Shown here piece after piece: positions 43,574 through 52,361 of a stretch of 64,000 nucleotides of DNA (position 1 is its first letter; each line of letters begins with the position of its first letter). The notes beneath the pieces are model-generated. The model was given only the letters and a program-made list of their open reading frames with translations. It was not told where the DNA came from and did not search any database. Location of the stretch: the NCBI GenBank assembly GCA_001664505.1, contig CP011806.1, forward strand, positions 5,814,152 through 5,878,151. The letters run 5' to 3'. The stretch comes from Acidobacteria bacterium Mor1 (GTDB taxonomy: Bacteria > Acidobacteriota > Polarisedimenticolia > Polarisedimenticolales > Polarisedimenticolaceae). The position numbers and the translations under genes are program-made.

Positions 43574-45241
43574 TCACGAGTTTTCTTCCGCCGGGCCCTC
43601 GGCCGTGGCTCCGCCGCCGAAAGCCGAACGCCCGAGCCAGAGCAGCGCCGGGATCAGAGGGACCAGCAGGGTGCCGACCGCCACGGTGGTCGGGCCTGCC
43701 TCTCCGCTCCCCAGCCGGGTCCAGTTGAAGATGAACAGATCCGCCGTGTAGTGGGACAGCACCACCGTCAACGCGTCGTAGCGCAGGAACGCGATTCCCC
43801 AGACCGCTCCCACCAGGGTCAGCACCAGCGCCCGGGCCCAGAAGGGTTCGGCCGGCGGCAAGAAGTCGAGCTGGGTGTGGCTGAGGCCGTAGATCAGTGC
43901 AGGCACCAACACGGCGACCCAACGCCTGCCGCTGAGCTTGAGGAACCAGCTCCCGCCGAAGAAGCGGTAGCCGAGCTCCTCCATCAGCGCGACCATCAGG
44001 AAGAACAGAAGCGTGGCCAACGCCGGGCTCGAGGAGTTGATGGCGAAGAAAAAGAACCCGCGGGGCTGCAGGTCGGTGCGGGCGCCGACCTGCTGCAGAA
44101 GCAGCATCGCGGCCGCCATGGCGCCGCCGCAGAACAGGCCGATCAGGAATCCGCGCAGCGACGCGAGTCCGACCGCCGGATCCCACAATCGTCCGCGGGC
44201 CAGGATCCACAGGGAGCGCCCCCGGCCGGCGCCGAGCTCCCGGTCGAGGACGTCGCCGGCGGCGATCACCGCCAACATCGCCGGCACGATCCAGATGTTG
44301 AACATGCCCTGGAACACCAGGTACTGAAACGAGGCGCCGGCGTAGGACCAGAGCGGCTGCCAGTTGACGAACAGCGCCGGCGTGTCCAGCGCGCGGTTGA
44401 GCATGTAGCAGGCGAAGGCGATCAGCGGGAACAGCGCCGCCCGCCGCAGCTTGATCGTGCCGTCCCGCAGCCGCCGGATGAAGACGAAAAAGGCGCCGAG
44501 GACGGCGATGGCCACCAGGCCGTAACCCAGGGTGCCCAGCACGGCGTAGGGCTCCTGGTCGGCGACACGCTGACGGGCGGCGGCGCGGGGCACCGCCAGG
44601 CCGCGCCCGGCGTAGGTCACCCGGTCGCCGCCGACGGTCACCCAGGCCCGCTCCCGTAGCTCCGGCTCCTCCGAGAGCAGCCGCTCGAAGGTGAAGCGGT
44701 GATCCCGGCGCTCGGGCAGGTCGGTCAGGGTCGCCGAGATCTCGTTCCAGTCGGCGGCCTGTTGCCCCAGACCTTGTTCCAGCGCCTGGATCGCCAGCTC
44801 CCGGGCCGCATCCGCCTCGATGCGCGGGCCGGGTTCGTCCTCCTGCAGGCTGCGGCTCCACTGAACGATGCCGGTGTGGGGCAGGACCGAGACCCGGTAG
44901 GTTCCAGGCGGCGGCTCGTCGGGCCGGATCCGCCGCTTGAAGTAGACCTCGTAGTAGGCCAGGGGAAAGCCGTCACGCAGGCGCTCCTGGGCGGCCTCGC
45001 GACCGAAGGTTCGTTCCAGGTATTCGACGGCGGGGGAGTCGACCCGCAGACGGGCGCTGGAGTCGAACCCTTCGAGGTCGAAGCCCCGCTGGACAAGGAA
45101 CTCCCGTGCCTGCTGCCGGAGTGCACCCCGGTCGGCGTTGAGGTCCATGTCGAGCAGGGGCCACAGCTCGCCGAGCTGGGAGAAGAACAGGGCGCCGCAA
45201 AGCAGACCGCCGAGCAGCAGTGGGATGCCGATGCGTTTCAC
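43574..45241 (-). CDS. CPBP-family intramembrane metalloprotease
   Basis: A 555-residue membrane protein. An N-terminal helix (MKRIGIPLLLGGLLCGALFF) precedes a large extracytoplasmic domain of about 230 residues, followed by eight or so transmembrane helices. The CPBP (Abi/CAAX protease) motifs are EELGYRFF (EExxxR) and a later YGLSHTQLDF, supplying metal ligands. CPBP proteases cleave prenylated or other membrane peptides; here the long soluble domain is unusual and may select substrates. The GTG start has no good ribosome-binding site and lies only 14 bases from a terminator T-tract, so expression may rely on read-through. Confidence 0.85.
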   Translation of the reverse strand: MKRIGIPLLLGGLLCGALFFSQLGELWPLLDMDLNADRGALRQQAREFLVQRGFDLEGFDSSARLRVDSPAVEYLERTFGREAAQERLRDGFPLAYYEVYFKRRIRPDEPPPGTYRVSVLPHTGIVQWSRSLQEDEPGPRIEADAARELAIQALEQGLGQQAADWNEISATLTDLPERRDHRFTFERLLSEEPELRERAWVTVGGDRVTYAGRGLAVPRAAARQRVADQEPYAVLGTLGYGLVAIAVLGAFFVFIRRLRDGTIKLRRAALFPLIAFACYMLNRALDTPALFVNWQPLWSYAGASFQYLVFQGMFNIWIVPAMLAVIAAGDVLDRELGAGRGRSLWILARGRLWDPAVGLASLRGFLIGLFCGGAMAAAMLLLQQVGARTDLQPRGFFFFAINSSSPALATLLFFLMVALMEELGYRFFGGSWFLKLSGRRWVAVLVPALIYGLSHTQLDFLPPAEPFWARALVLTLVGAVWGIAFLRYDALTVVLSHYTADLFIFNWTRLGSGEAGPTTVAVGTLLVPLIPALLWLGRSAFGGGATAEGPAEENS

Positions 45242-45254
45242 GGAAGGAGTCTAC

Positions 45255-45282
45255 AAAAGAAAACGGGCCCCGAGGGGCCCGT
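45255..45282 (-). terminator. Intrinsic terminator of the ferredoxin gene
   Basis: On the minus strand ACGGGCCC pairs with GGGCCCGT around a CTCG loop, immediately followed by TTTTCTTTT. This is a textbook Rho-independent terminator 78 bases after the ferredoxin stop. Confidence 0.92.
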
Positions 45283-45359
45283 CGTCATCGTCGTTCGGCA
45301 TTCATCGCCGCCTCCAGGCGGCGACGTTGGTCGCAGCCGGTCGTACCGGCTCGGCCGCT

Positions 45360-45620
45360 CTACTTGTAGTAGTCGGCGTTCTTCTCGGTGTAGTCGGCCC
45401 ACTTCTCCGGCACGGCGTCTTCCTCGAAGATCGCCTCGACCGGGCAGGCCGGCTCGCAGGCGCCGCAGTCGATGCATTCGGCAGGATCGATGAACAGCAT
45501 CTTTTCCTTGTCGAACTTCTCGGTCTCGTCCTTGGTCGGGTGGATGCAGTCCACCGGGCAGACGTCGACGCAGGCGGTGTCTTTGGTTCCGATGCAGGGT
45601 TCGGTGATGACGAAGGTCAT
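45360..45620 (-). CDS. Seven-iron-type ferredoxin
   Basis: An 86-residue ferredoxin with two cluster motifs: CIGTKDTACVDVCPVDCI, where a spaced first cysteine plus CxxxCP indicates a 3Fe-4S or 4Fe-4S site, and CIDCGACEPACPVEAI, a regular 4Fe-4S site. The C-terminal acidic tail ends NADYYK. It is a low-potential electron carrier in the cytoplasm. AAGGAG upstream defines the start. The gene is monocistronic with its own terminator and an FNR-type site placed at -41.5 of a predicted promoter, so expression is probably tied to oxygen or redox state. Confidence 0.95.
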   Translation of the reverse strand: MTFVITEPCIGTKDTACVDVCPVDCIHPTKDETEKFDKEKMLFIDPAECIDCGACEPACPVEAIFEEDAVPEKWADYTEKNADYYK

Positions 45621-45714
45621 TGGCTTGCTCCTTGTTGCCCGCCGACCGATCCCGACCGGGCGGCCGCTGGGGCCGCGCCGGGGAGCGTGTCTCCACGCGA
45701 GCTCTGACACAAAG

Positions 45715-45756
45715 ATCGTAGACCCCGGGGCAAATCGCCGCCTTGACTGAGGTCAA
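45715..45756 (-). promoter_or_regulatory. FNR/CRP-type class II promoter of the ferredoxin gene
   Basis: On the minus strand the palindrome TTGACCTCAGTCAA (45756-45743) is followed after exactly 22 bases by a TACGAT -10 (45720-45715). This puts the palindrome centre at about -41.5, the class II activator position for FNR/CRP-family regulators. No good -35 is present, as expected for an activated promoter. The box overlaps the gpmA stop codon. The predicted leader to the ATG is about 88 bases. Confidence 0.65.
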
Positions 45757-46514
45757 GCACCCTTTTCGGCCTGTTTTGCCACCGCCTCAGCCGCCTTCCT
45801 GGCCGCCTCGGCGTCGCCCAGGTAGTAGTGCTTGACCGGTTTCAGCTCGGCGTCGAGCTCGTAGACCAGCGGGATCCCGGTGGGGATGTTGAGGCCGACG
45901 ATCTCCTCCTCGGAGATGTCGTCCAGGTACTTGACCAGGGCCCGCAGGCTGTTGCCGTGGGCGGCGATCAACACGTTCTTGCCGTCCTTGATCGCCGGAG
46001 CGATCTGCTCGTGCCACAGGGGCAGGAAGCGGTCGACGGTGTGCTTGAGCGCCTCGGACAGCGGCAGCTCCTCGTCGCTCAGGCCGGCGTAGCGCCGGTC
46101 GTGGCGCGGGTGCCGGTCGTCGTCGAGGGTCAGGGCCGGCGGCGGCGTGGCGTAGCTGCGGCGCCAGATCTTGACCTGGTCGGCTCCGTGCTTCTCGGCG
46201 GTCTCCGCCTTGTTCAGCCCCTGCAGCGCGCCGTAGTGCCGCTCGTTGAGCCGCCAGTCGCGGATCACCGGGAGCCACATCAGGTCCATCCCGTCGAGGG
46301 CGATCCACAGGGTGCGAATCGCCCGTTTCAGGGTCGAGGTGTAGGCCACATCGAAGGCGAAGCCCTCGTCCCGCATCAGCCGGCCGGCGGCGGTGGCCTC
46401 GGCGACCCCCTGCTCGGTCAGGTCGACGTCGGTCCAACCGGTGAAGCGGTTTTCCTTGTTCCATGTGCTCTGGCCGTGGCGCAGCAGCACCAGCTTGTGG
46501 GCGGTCTCGGACAT
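45753..46514 (-). CDS. gpmA: 2,3-bisphosphoglycerate-dependent phosphoglycerate mutase
   Basis: A 253-residue histidine-phosphatase-fold enzyme interconverting 3- and 2-phosphoglycerate in glycolysis. The phospho-histidine motif is [10 protein letters not shown]; then [13 protein letters not shown], the [16 protein letters not shown] segment with the catalytic glutamate and [10 protein letters not shown] with the second histidine. The C-terminal helix is alanine/lysine-rich, slightly longer than usual. GGAGG upstream supports the ATG. It is divergent from rnhB. Confidence 0.95.
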   Translation of the reverse strand: MSETAHKLVLLRHGQSTWNKENRFTGWTDVDLTEQGVAEATAAGRLMRDEGFAFDVAYTSTLKRAIRTLWIALDGMDLMWLPVIRDWRLNERHYGALQGLNKAETAEKHGADQVKIWRRSYATPPPALTLDDDRHPRHDRRYAGLSDEELPLSEALKHTVDRFLPLWHEQIAPAIKDGKNVLIAAHGNSLRALVKYLDDISEEEIVGLNIPTGIPLVYELDAELKPVKHYYLGDAEAARKAAEAVAKQAEKGA

Positions 46515-46607
46515 CGGGAACCTCCGTGGGGGGAAGCCTGGATTATCGCGCGGCGGCCGCACCCTGGCAATGCCGCGACCGCGGGATTCGAACTCCCGGC
46601 GATCGTT

Positions 46608-46613
46608 TACAAT
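46608..46613 (+). promoter_or_regulatory. -10 element close to the rnhB start
   Basis: TACAAT ends nine bases before the rnhB ATG and no ribosome-binding site is visible, so transcription could start within two or three bases of the ATG and the mRNA may be leaderless. A weak TTCGAA at 46587-46592 is the best -35 candidate (15-base spacing). Confidence 0.4.
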
Positions 46614-46621
46614 CCGGGCCG

Positions 46622-47296
46622 ATGAGCGCCGCCCGACGATCGCAGAAACCGGCCAACGTCCGCGCCAGGGCCAGGCGGCGGATGGAGAAGCTGCTGACCC
46701 GCGAGCGGGAGCTGTGGGAGCAGGGGCTCTCCCGGGTTGCCGGCTGCGACGAGGCGGGCACCGGCCCCCTGGCCGGTCCGGTGGTTGCGGCGGCGGTGAT
46801 CTTCCCGCCGGGTGTCGGGTTGCTCGGGGTCGACGACTCCAAGACCCGCACCGCCGAGCAGCGGGAGCGGCTGGCGGGGGAGATCCGCGAGGCAGCGGCC
46901 GATTTCGCCGTGGCGGTGGTCGAGCCCGAGGAGATCGACCGGCTCAACATCTACCACGCGGCGCTCGAGGCCATGCGGCGGGCGCTGAGCGCCCTGGATC
47001 CGGTGCCGGAGCACGTGCTGGTCGACGGCCGGGCGGTCCCCAGGTTCGATCCGCCCCAGGAGCGGATCGTCAAGGGAGACGCCCGCTGCCACGCCATCGC
47101 GGCCGCCTCGATCCTGGCCAAGACCGAGCGGGACCGGCTGATGGCGGCCTTCGATGAGACCTTCCCCGGCTACGGTTTCGCCCAGCACAAGGGCTATCCG
47201 ACCCAGGAACACCGGGACGCCATTCGCCGCCTCGGCCCCAGCCCGATTCACCGCCGCTCCTTCGTGCTGATCCCCCAGCCCCGGCTGTTCGACTGA
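46622..47296 (+). CDS. rnhB: Ribonuclease HII
   Basis: A 224-residue RNase HII that cuts RNA in RNA-DNA hybrids and removes misincorporated ribonucleotides. The acidic active-site residues are visible in [32 protein letters not shown] and the terminal [14 protein letters not shown]. One change stands out: the family GRG sequence after DEA reads GTG, so the arginine that helps recognise the RNA-DNA junction is replaced by threonine. The basic N-terminal extension of about 35 residues is also longer than usual. The ATG probably starts a leaderless message. Confidence 0.93.
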   Translation: MSAARRSQKPANVRARARRRMEKLLTRERELWEQGLSRVAGCDEAGTGPLAGPVVAAAVIFPPGVGLLGVDDSKTRTAEQRERLAGEIREAAADFAVAVVEPEEIDRLNIYHAALEAMRRALSALDPVPEHVLVDGRAVPRFDPPQERIVKGDARCHAIAAASILAKTERDRLMAAFDETFPGYGFAQHKGYPTQEHRDAIRRLGPSPIHRRSFVLIPQPRLFD

Positions 47297-47309
47297 AGCA
47301 GGGGCCCGG

Positions 47310-47340
47310 TTCGACTCGCCCCTCTCGCTTGTCCTATAAT
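47310..47340 (+). promoter_or_regulatory. Promoter of the sucCD operon
   Basis: A consensus TATAAT -10 (47335-47340) is preceded by TTCGAC (47310-47315) at a 19-base spacing, or by TCGACT at 18. Transcription would start near 47347, giving a leader of about 113 bases before sucC. The -10 is perfect and the -35 moderate. Confidence 0.6.
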
Positions 47341-47459
47341 CCCGCGCCTTTGCTCCCGGTCGATCCGGGCGCACCGCAACGCCGCCCCGGGCGGCCTGCC
47401 GTGAGCCGATCGAGCCCCCGGGGGCCCGTTCCAGATCCCTTCCGTGGAGAGCCATCCAG

Positions 47460-48680
47460 GTGAAGATTCACGAGTATCAGGCAAAAGGCGTGTTCCGCGA
47501 TCACGGCGTTCCGGTGCCCCGGGGCATCGTGGCGAGCACCCCGGCCGAGGCCAAGGCGGCCGCGGTGGAACTCGGCGGCGGGACCGTGGTGGTCAAGTCC
47601 CAGATCCATGCCGGTGGCCGCGGCAAGGGCACCTTCCAGAACGCCGACGGCCAGCAGGTGATGCGGCCGGCGGGGGACAAGCCCCTGGGCGGTGTCGTCG
47701 TCGTATCCGGGCCCGATGAGGCCGAGCAGATCGCCGGCCTGATGCTGGGCAACACCCTGGTGACCCACCAGACCGGTCCCGAGGGGCGGGTCGTAAAAAA
47801 GCTCCTGATCGAAGAGGGCATGGACATCAAGCGGGAGTTCTATCTCGCGGTGCTCCTCGACCGTGAAGTCGGCGGACCGATGTTCATCGCCTCCGCCGAG
47901 GGCGGGATGGACATCGAGACCGTCGCCGCCGAGCGTCCCGACGCGATCAAGAAGGTCGCCGTCGATCCCAAGGCCGGCTTCTCCGGCTGGGTCGGCCGCC
48001 GCCTGGCCTTCGAGCTGGGTCTGGACGAGCGGGTCAAGGAGACCGGCAAGCTGGTCGCCGCCCTGCACAAGTGCTTCATGAGCACCGACGCGTCGATGGT
48101 CGAGGTCAACCCGCTGGTCGAAACCGGCGACGGCCGGGTGCTGGCCCTGGATGCCAAGGTCAGCTTCGACGACAACGCGCTCTACCGGCATCCGGATCTC
48201 AAGGAACTGCGGGACCTCGACGAAGAGGACCCCCTCGAGGTCGAGGCCAGCAAGCACAACCTGAACTACATCAAGCTCGACGGCAGCGTCGGATGCATGG
48301 TCAACGGCGCCGGCCTGGCCATGGGCACCATGGACATCATCAAGTTCCACGGCGGCAGCCCGGCGAACTTCCTCGACGTGGGTGGCGGCGCCAACACCGA
48401 AATGGTGACCCAGGCGTTCCAGATCATTCTCGGTGACCCTAACGTCAAGGCGGTGCTGATCAACATCTTCGGCGGCATCATGCGTTGCGACGTGGTGGCC
48501 GAAGGGGTCGTCGCTGCGGCCAAGAAGGTGGGCGTCGAAGTTCCGGTGGTGGTGCGCCTCGAGGGCACCAACGTCGAGAAGGGCCGGGAGATCCTGCAGA
48601 ACTCCGGCCTCGATTTCATCGTGGCGAACGGAATGAAGGACGCGGCGGAGAAGGTCGTTGCCGCGGCGGGAGGTAACTAG
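47460..48680 (+). CDS. sucC: Succinyl-CoA synthetase subunit beta
   Basis: A 406-residue ATP-grasp subunit of ADP/GDP-forming succinyl-CoA synthetase (TCA cycle). It starts [12 protein letters not shown], has the nucleotide-binding segments [14 protein letters not shown] and [13 protein letters not shown], the Mg-binding VEVNPLVE and the C-terminal domain with [13 protein letters not shown] and [18 protein letters not shown]. The GTG start has GGAGAG upstream. The stop is two bases before the sucD start. Confidence 0.97.
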   Translation: MKIHEYQAKGVFRDHGVPVPRGIVASTPAEAKAAAVELGGGTVVVKSQIHAGGRGKGTFQNADGQQVMRPAGDKPLGGVVVVSGPDEAEQIAGLMLGNTLVTHQTGPEGRVVKKLLIEEGMDIKREFYLAVLLDREVGGPMFIASAEGGMDIETVAAERPDAIKKVAVDPKAGFSGWVGRRLAFELGLDERVKETGKLVAALHKCFMSTDASMVEVNPLVETGDGRVLALDAKVSFDDNALYRHPDLKELRDLDEEDPLEVEASKHNLNYIKLDGSVGCMVNGAGLAMGTMDIIKFHGGSPANFLDVGGGANTEMVTQAFQIILGDPNVKAVLINIFGGIMRCDVVAEGVVAAAKKVGVEVPVVVRLEGTNVEKGREILQNSGLDFIVANGMKDAAEKVVAAAGGN

Positions 48681-48682
48681 CC

Positions 48683-49555
48683 GTGGCCGTGCTCGTCGAC
48701 AACAACACTCGTCTGCTGGTCCAGGGCCTCACCGGCCGTGAAGGAACCTTCCACACCGGCCAGGCCAAGGCCTACGGCACCCAGGTGGTCGCGGGGGTTA
48801 CCCCGGGCAAGGGGGGGCAGGAGGTCGAAGGTACCCCGGTGTTCAACACCGTGGCCGAGGCGGTGCGGGAAACCGGCGCCAACGCCAGCGTGATCTTCGT
48901 CCCGCCGCCGTTCGCCGCCGACGCGATCCTCGAAGCCACCGACGCCGGCCTGCCGCTGGTGGTCTGCATCACCGAGGGCATTCCGGCCCTGGACATGATG
49001 AAGGTCATGAGCGTGGTCGATTCCAGCGAGACCCGGCTGATCGGTCCCAACTGTCCCGGGATCATCACTCCCGAGCAGTGCAAGATCGGCATCATGCCCG
49101 GCCACATTCACAAGGCCGGCCCGGTCGGCGTCGTCTCCCGTTCCGGCACCCTGACCTATGAAGCGGTGGGGCAGCTCACCGGCCTGGGCATCGGGCAGAG
49201 CACCTGTGTCGGCATCGGCGGCGACCCGATCATCGGCACCACCTTCACCGACATGCTCGAGCTCTACGAGGCCGACAGCGACACCGAGGTCGTGGTCATG
49301 ATCGGGGAGATCGGCGGCAACGCCGAGGAACAGGCCGCCGACTACGTCAAGGCGCACATGTCCAAGCCGGTGGTGGCCTTCATCGCCGGGCAGACCGCGC
49401 CTCCAGGGCGCCGCATGGGCCACGCCGGTGCGATCATCTCCGGCGGCAAGGGTACCGCGTCGGAAAAGATGAAGGCGCTGCGCGCGGCCGGCATCCACGT
49501 CGTCGACACTCCGGCCACCATCGGAGACAAAGTCAAGGAAGTCATGGGTCGCTAG
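48683..49555 (+). CDS. sucD: Succinyl-CoA synthetase subunit alpha
   Basis: A 290-residue CoA-binding subunit. The Rossmann region [20 protein letters not shown] binds Co[21 protein letters not shown] and [10 protein letters not shown] follow; the phospho-histidine lies in [20 protein letters not shown]. The GTG start immediately follows sucC, so both subunits are made together. Complete and typical in length. Confidence 0.97.
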   Translation: MAVLVDNNTRLLVQGLTGREGTFHTGQAKAYGTQVVAGVTPGKGGQEVEGTPVFNTVAEAVRETGANASVIFVPPPFAADAILEATDAGLPLVVCITEGIPALDMMKVMSVVDSSETRLIGPNCPGIITPEQCKIGIMPGHIHKAGPVGVVSRSGTLTYEAVGQLTGLGIGQSTCVGIGGDPIIGTTFTDMLELYEADSDTEVVVMIGEIGGNAEEQAADYVKAHMSKPVVAFIAGQTAPPGRRMGHAGAIISGGKGTASEKMKALRAAGIHVVDTPATIGDKVKEVMGR

Positions 49556-49606
49556 TCGCGGCCCGTCATCTAACTCTAGAGATCTACGATCGAGGATCAG
49601 CGAACC

Positions 49607-50029
49607 ATGGAACGTACGTTTGCCATCATCAAGCCCGACGCCGTCGAACAGAAGTTCTCCGGCAAGATCATCGACCGCATCGAGCAGGAAGGGTTCAAGA
49701 TCCTTTCGATGCGCAAGACCCGCCTGACCCGTGTCGAGGCCGAAGGCTTCTACGCGGTGCACCGGGAGCGCCCCTTCTTCAACGACCTGATCAGCTTCAT
49801 GACCTCCGGTCCGGTGGTGCTGCTGGCGTTGGAAGCCGAGGGTGCGATTCTCAAGTGGCGCGGCGTGATGGGAGAGACCGATCCGGCCAAGGCGCCCGAG
49901 GGCTCCCTGCGCAAGCAGTTCGGCACCAACATCGAGCGCAACGCGACCCACGGTTCCGACGCGCCCGAAACCGCCGCCGAGGAGCTGGGCTACTTCTTCC
50001 GGAACATCGACCTGCTCGAAGCCCGCTGA
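49607..50029 (+). CDS. ndk: Nucleoside diphosphate kinase
   Basis: A 140-residue enzyme that balances nucleoside triphosphate pools by phospho-histidine transfer. It begins [15 protein letters not shown], has the [16 protein letters not shown] loop and the active-site histidine in [16 protein letters not shown]. It lies 51 bases downstream of sucD and likely shares the sucCD transcript; GTP or ATP made by succinyl-CoA synthetase would be redistributed by Ndk, a common gene order. Confidence 0.97.
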   Translation: MERTFAIIKPDAVEQKFSGKIIDRIEQEGFKILSMRKTRLTRVEAEGFYAVHRERPFFNDLISFMTSGPVVLLALEAEGAILKWRGVMGETDPAKAPEGSLRKQFGTNIERNATHGSDAPETAAEELGYFFRNIDLLEAR

Positions 50030-50051
50030 GCCGGTCCTGAAGTCCGAGACC

Positions 50052-51797
50052 ATGCGCCCCGCGGATCCGGCCGGTCATCCCGCCGGTTCCGCGGGGCGTT
50101 CTCTTTGGTGGGTCGCCCTGATCGCGGCCCTGCTGATCCTCCCCGGCCTGGGTGCCCGCGATCTGTGGAACCCCAACGAGCCGACCTACGGCCTGGCCGT
50201 TGCCGAGATGCACGAGGCCGGCGCCTGGCTGGTCCCCACCGTCGGTGGCGAGCCCTTCGTCGAGAAACCCGCGCTCTACTTCTGGCTGGCCCGGCTCTCC
50301 GTGCTGGTGCTGGGCCTCAATGAGTGGGCGTTGCGGTTGCCGCTGGCGCTGACCGGCATCGTCGGCGTGGTGTTCTTCTTCGCCTTCGCCCGGCGCCATA
50401 TTCCCACCGGCGCCGGTTGGGCCACGGCGCTGTTCGCCACCACGTACATGGTCTTCTGGGGCTCCCGCTCGATCCAGATGGACCTGATGGTGATGGTCGC
50501 GAGTCTGTGCAGTGTTGGATTGCTCTACGGTTCGGCGTTCCCCGGCGCCGGCCGCGGGATCCCTCCCTGGAGGCGGGAGTGGGCCTGGCCGCTGGCCGGC
50601 CTGGCGGCGGGGCTCGGAGTCGCGGCCAAGGGCCCGGTGGCGCTGGTGCTGCCGCTCCTGATCTACCTGCCGTTCCTTCTGCTCGAACGTTACCGGGGGA
50701 ATCGGCCGGAGCCCCGGCCGGGAGGCTGGCACCCGCTGGTCACCGGTGCCCTCGCGATCGGCGTTTTTCTGCTGGCGGCGGAGCCCTGGTACCTGGCGCT
50801 GGGGATGACCGGGAACTGGGACCTGCTGATGGAGGTGCTGTTCCGCCAGAACGTGACCCGCTTCGTCGATGCCTGGGATCACGCCCAGCCCTGGTGGTAC
50901 TACCTCTACTATCTGCCCATCGACATGGCGCCGTGGATCTGGTGGGTTCCCTTCGCCGTCGGGCTGCCGAACCGCACCGGCGCGGAACGCCGGCTGCACC
51001 GGTTGAGCGGCTGGTGGATCTTCGCGGTGGTGTTGTTCTTCTCGCTGGCCGACAGCAAACGCAGCGCCTACATCCTGCCGGTCGCGCCGGCGGTGGCCTG
51101 GCTCGCTGCCTCGGTACTGGAACGGCTCGACCGCGGCGCTCTCGGCGCCGCTCGCCGCCTGGGGGCGCTCTCGGTATTCGTGGCGGTGGGAGCGCTGATG
51201 CTGATCGCGGCCCTCGTCGGCCGTCCGCAGCTGATCGAACGCTATCCCGAGCTTGCCGCCGAGGCCCGGGTGCTTGTCGGCATGGTCTCCGCCGGAGGGG
51301 CCCTGGTGCTGTTGGCCGCGCTCTGGCCCGGACATCGAGGCCGGTTCACCTCCCGGGCGTTCTTGTCCTTCGTCGTGGCGTTGTATCTCGTCGCGGGCTC
51401 CTGGTTCCTGCCCGCCGCCAACCGCTACAAGTCTCCCCGGGCCTTCGCCGAGCAACTGCAGCAGGCGGTGCCCGCCGAGGCGGAGTTGAGTTCCTGGGGC
51501 TTTTGGCGCTACCGGGGCAGCTACATGTTCTACGCCCGCCGCACCATTCCGAACCTGGACGGGCTCGACCAGCTCCGCGACTACTGGGAGCGTTCGACGC
51601 CGGTTTGCCTGTTGCTCCATGACGACCGGCTGGATGCGGCGAGTCCGGTGCTGGGCACGACACCTCCCAGGCTGCGCCGCACCATCGGCAGCCGCACGGT
51701 GTACCTCTTCTGCCGTGATGAGCCGGTGACCGCCATTGCCGGAATGCGCGCACCGCAGCGTGCCGGTCGATTGCCGGAGCTTCCTCCGGTTCGCTAG
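50052..51797 (+). CDS. GT39/ArnT-like membrane glycosyltransferase
   Basis: A 581-residue integral membrane protein of the PMT/ArnT-type glycosyltransferase family, using a polyprenyl-phosphate sugar donor to modify lipid or protein outside the inner membrane. The N-terminal loop has RDLWNPNEPTYGLAVAEMHE, with the catalytic acidic residue in a DEP/NEP-like motif, and GGEPFVEKPALYFWLARLS. About eleven helices follow, with a C-terminal soluble part from about residue 455. The ATG lies inside the strong hairpin that ends ndk; no in-frame start downstream of it exists before the first helix. Confidence 0.88.
   Translation: MRPADPAGHPAGSAGRSLWWVALIAALLILPGLGARDLWNPNEPTYGLAVAEMHEAGAWLVPTVGGEPFVEKPALYFWLARLSVLVLGLNEWALRLPLALTGIVGVVFFFAFARRHIPTGAGWATALFATTYMVFWGSRSIQMDLMVMVASLCSVGLLYGSAFPGAGRGIPPWRREWAWPLAGLAAGLGVAAKGPVALVLPLLIYLPFLLLERYRGNRPEPRPGGWHPLVTGALAIGVFLLAAEPWYLALGMTGNWDLLMEVLFRQNVTRFVDAWDHAQPWWYYLYYLPIDMAPWIWWVPFAVGLPNRTGAERRLHRLSGWWIFAVVLFFSLADSKRSAYILPVAPAVAWLAASVLERLDRGALGAARRLGALSVFVAVGALMLIAALVGRPQLIERYPELAAEARVLVGMVSAGGALVLLAALWPGHRGRFTSRAFLSFVVALYLVAGSWFLPAANRYKSPRAFAEQLQQAVPAEAELSSWGFWRYRGSYMFYARRTIPNLDGLDQLRDYWERSTPVCLLLHDDRLDAASPVLGTTPPRLRRTIGSRTVYLFCRDEPVTAIAGMRAPQRAGRLPELPPVR
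50055..50106 (+). terminator. Terminator-like hairpin overlapping the GT39 start
   Basis: CGCCCCGCGGA pairs with TCCGCGGGGCG (50055-50065 and 50088-50098), with an inner CCGGC/GCCGG stem, followed by TTCTCTTT. As a terminator it fits the ndk end, 25 bases upstream. It also covers the first codons of the glycosyltransferase gene, so it may attenuate that gene. Confidence 0.75.
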
Positions 51798-51859
51798 ACT
51801 GGCCGAATGATCCTGTTCGCCGACTGCAGACGGGTCCGTGCCCGCCACCGGGTGGCCGT

Positions 51860-52348
51860 GTGAGCCGCCCGAACAAGCAGGCGCTGCTCGATGCGCTGCG
51901 CGCCCGGCTGCTCGAGGAGCGGGAAGGATTGCTTGCCTCCCAGCGTTCGGCCCAGGAAGGCGCGACCCACGCCGAGGCGCGCCAGGAACACCCCAAGGAC
52001 ACCCGTGCCATCGAAGCGCAGTACGTGGCCCGGGGGTTTGCCGAGCGAGCCGAGGAACTGGACGAGATGCTGGGGGCGCTGGGCCGCTTCCGGGTGGACT
52101 CCTTCAGCGACGAGGATCCGATCGGCGCGTCGGCACTGGTCGGTCTCGATTGCGAGGGGAAGGAGCGTTGCTACCTGCTGGTGCCGGTCGGCGGGGGCAC
52201 GACCCTGGAGGATCGTGGCGTGCGGGTCCAGGCGCTGACGCTCGGGTCTCCCCTGGGCAAGGCGTTGACCGGCCGCCGGGTAGGTGAGGCCTTTGAGCTG
52301 GAGCTTCCGGGGCGCCGCATGCAGGCCCGGGTCGCCTGGGTCGACTAG
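51860..52348 (+). CDS. GreA/GreB-like C-terminal-domain protein
   Basis: A 162-residue protein. The N-terminal half is a helical, glutamate-rich segment (LLEEREGLLASQRSAQEGATHAEARQEHPKDTRAIEAQYVARG), and the C-terminal half is a beta domain like GreA/GreB (ALVGLDCEGKERCYLLVPVG, SPLGKALTGRRVGEAFEL). It lacks the long N-terminal coiled coil with paired acidic tip residues that carry Gre activity, so it probably binds RNA polymerase without transcript cleavage. The GTG start is one of two close candidates. It is convergent with the second kinase gene. Confidence 0.78.
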   Translation: MSRPNKQALLDALRARLLEEREGLLASQRSAQEGATHAEARQEHPKDTRAIEAQYVARGFAERAEELDEMLGALGRFRVDSFSDEDPIGASALVGLDCEGKERCYLLVPVGGGTTLEDRGVRVQALTLGSPLGKALTGRRVGEAFELELPGRRMQARVAWVD

Positions 52349-52361
52349 CCCGGAACCTGAT

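Noticed and set aside
46580..46648. tRNA-like fold on the minus strand: T-arm GGGAGTTCGAATCCC and a 7-bp acceptor-like pairing
   Set aside because: The anticodon arm has only 14 bases, the variable region two, and no CCA follows. It overlaps the rnhB start. It is a chance fold or remnant and not a functional tRNA.
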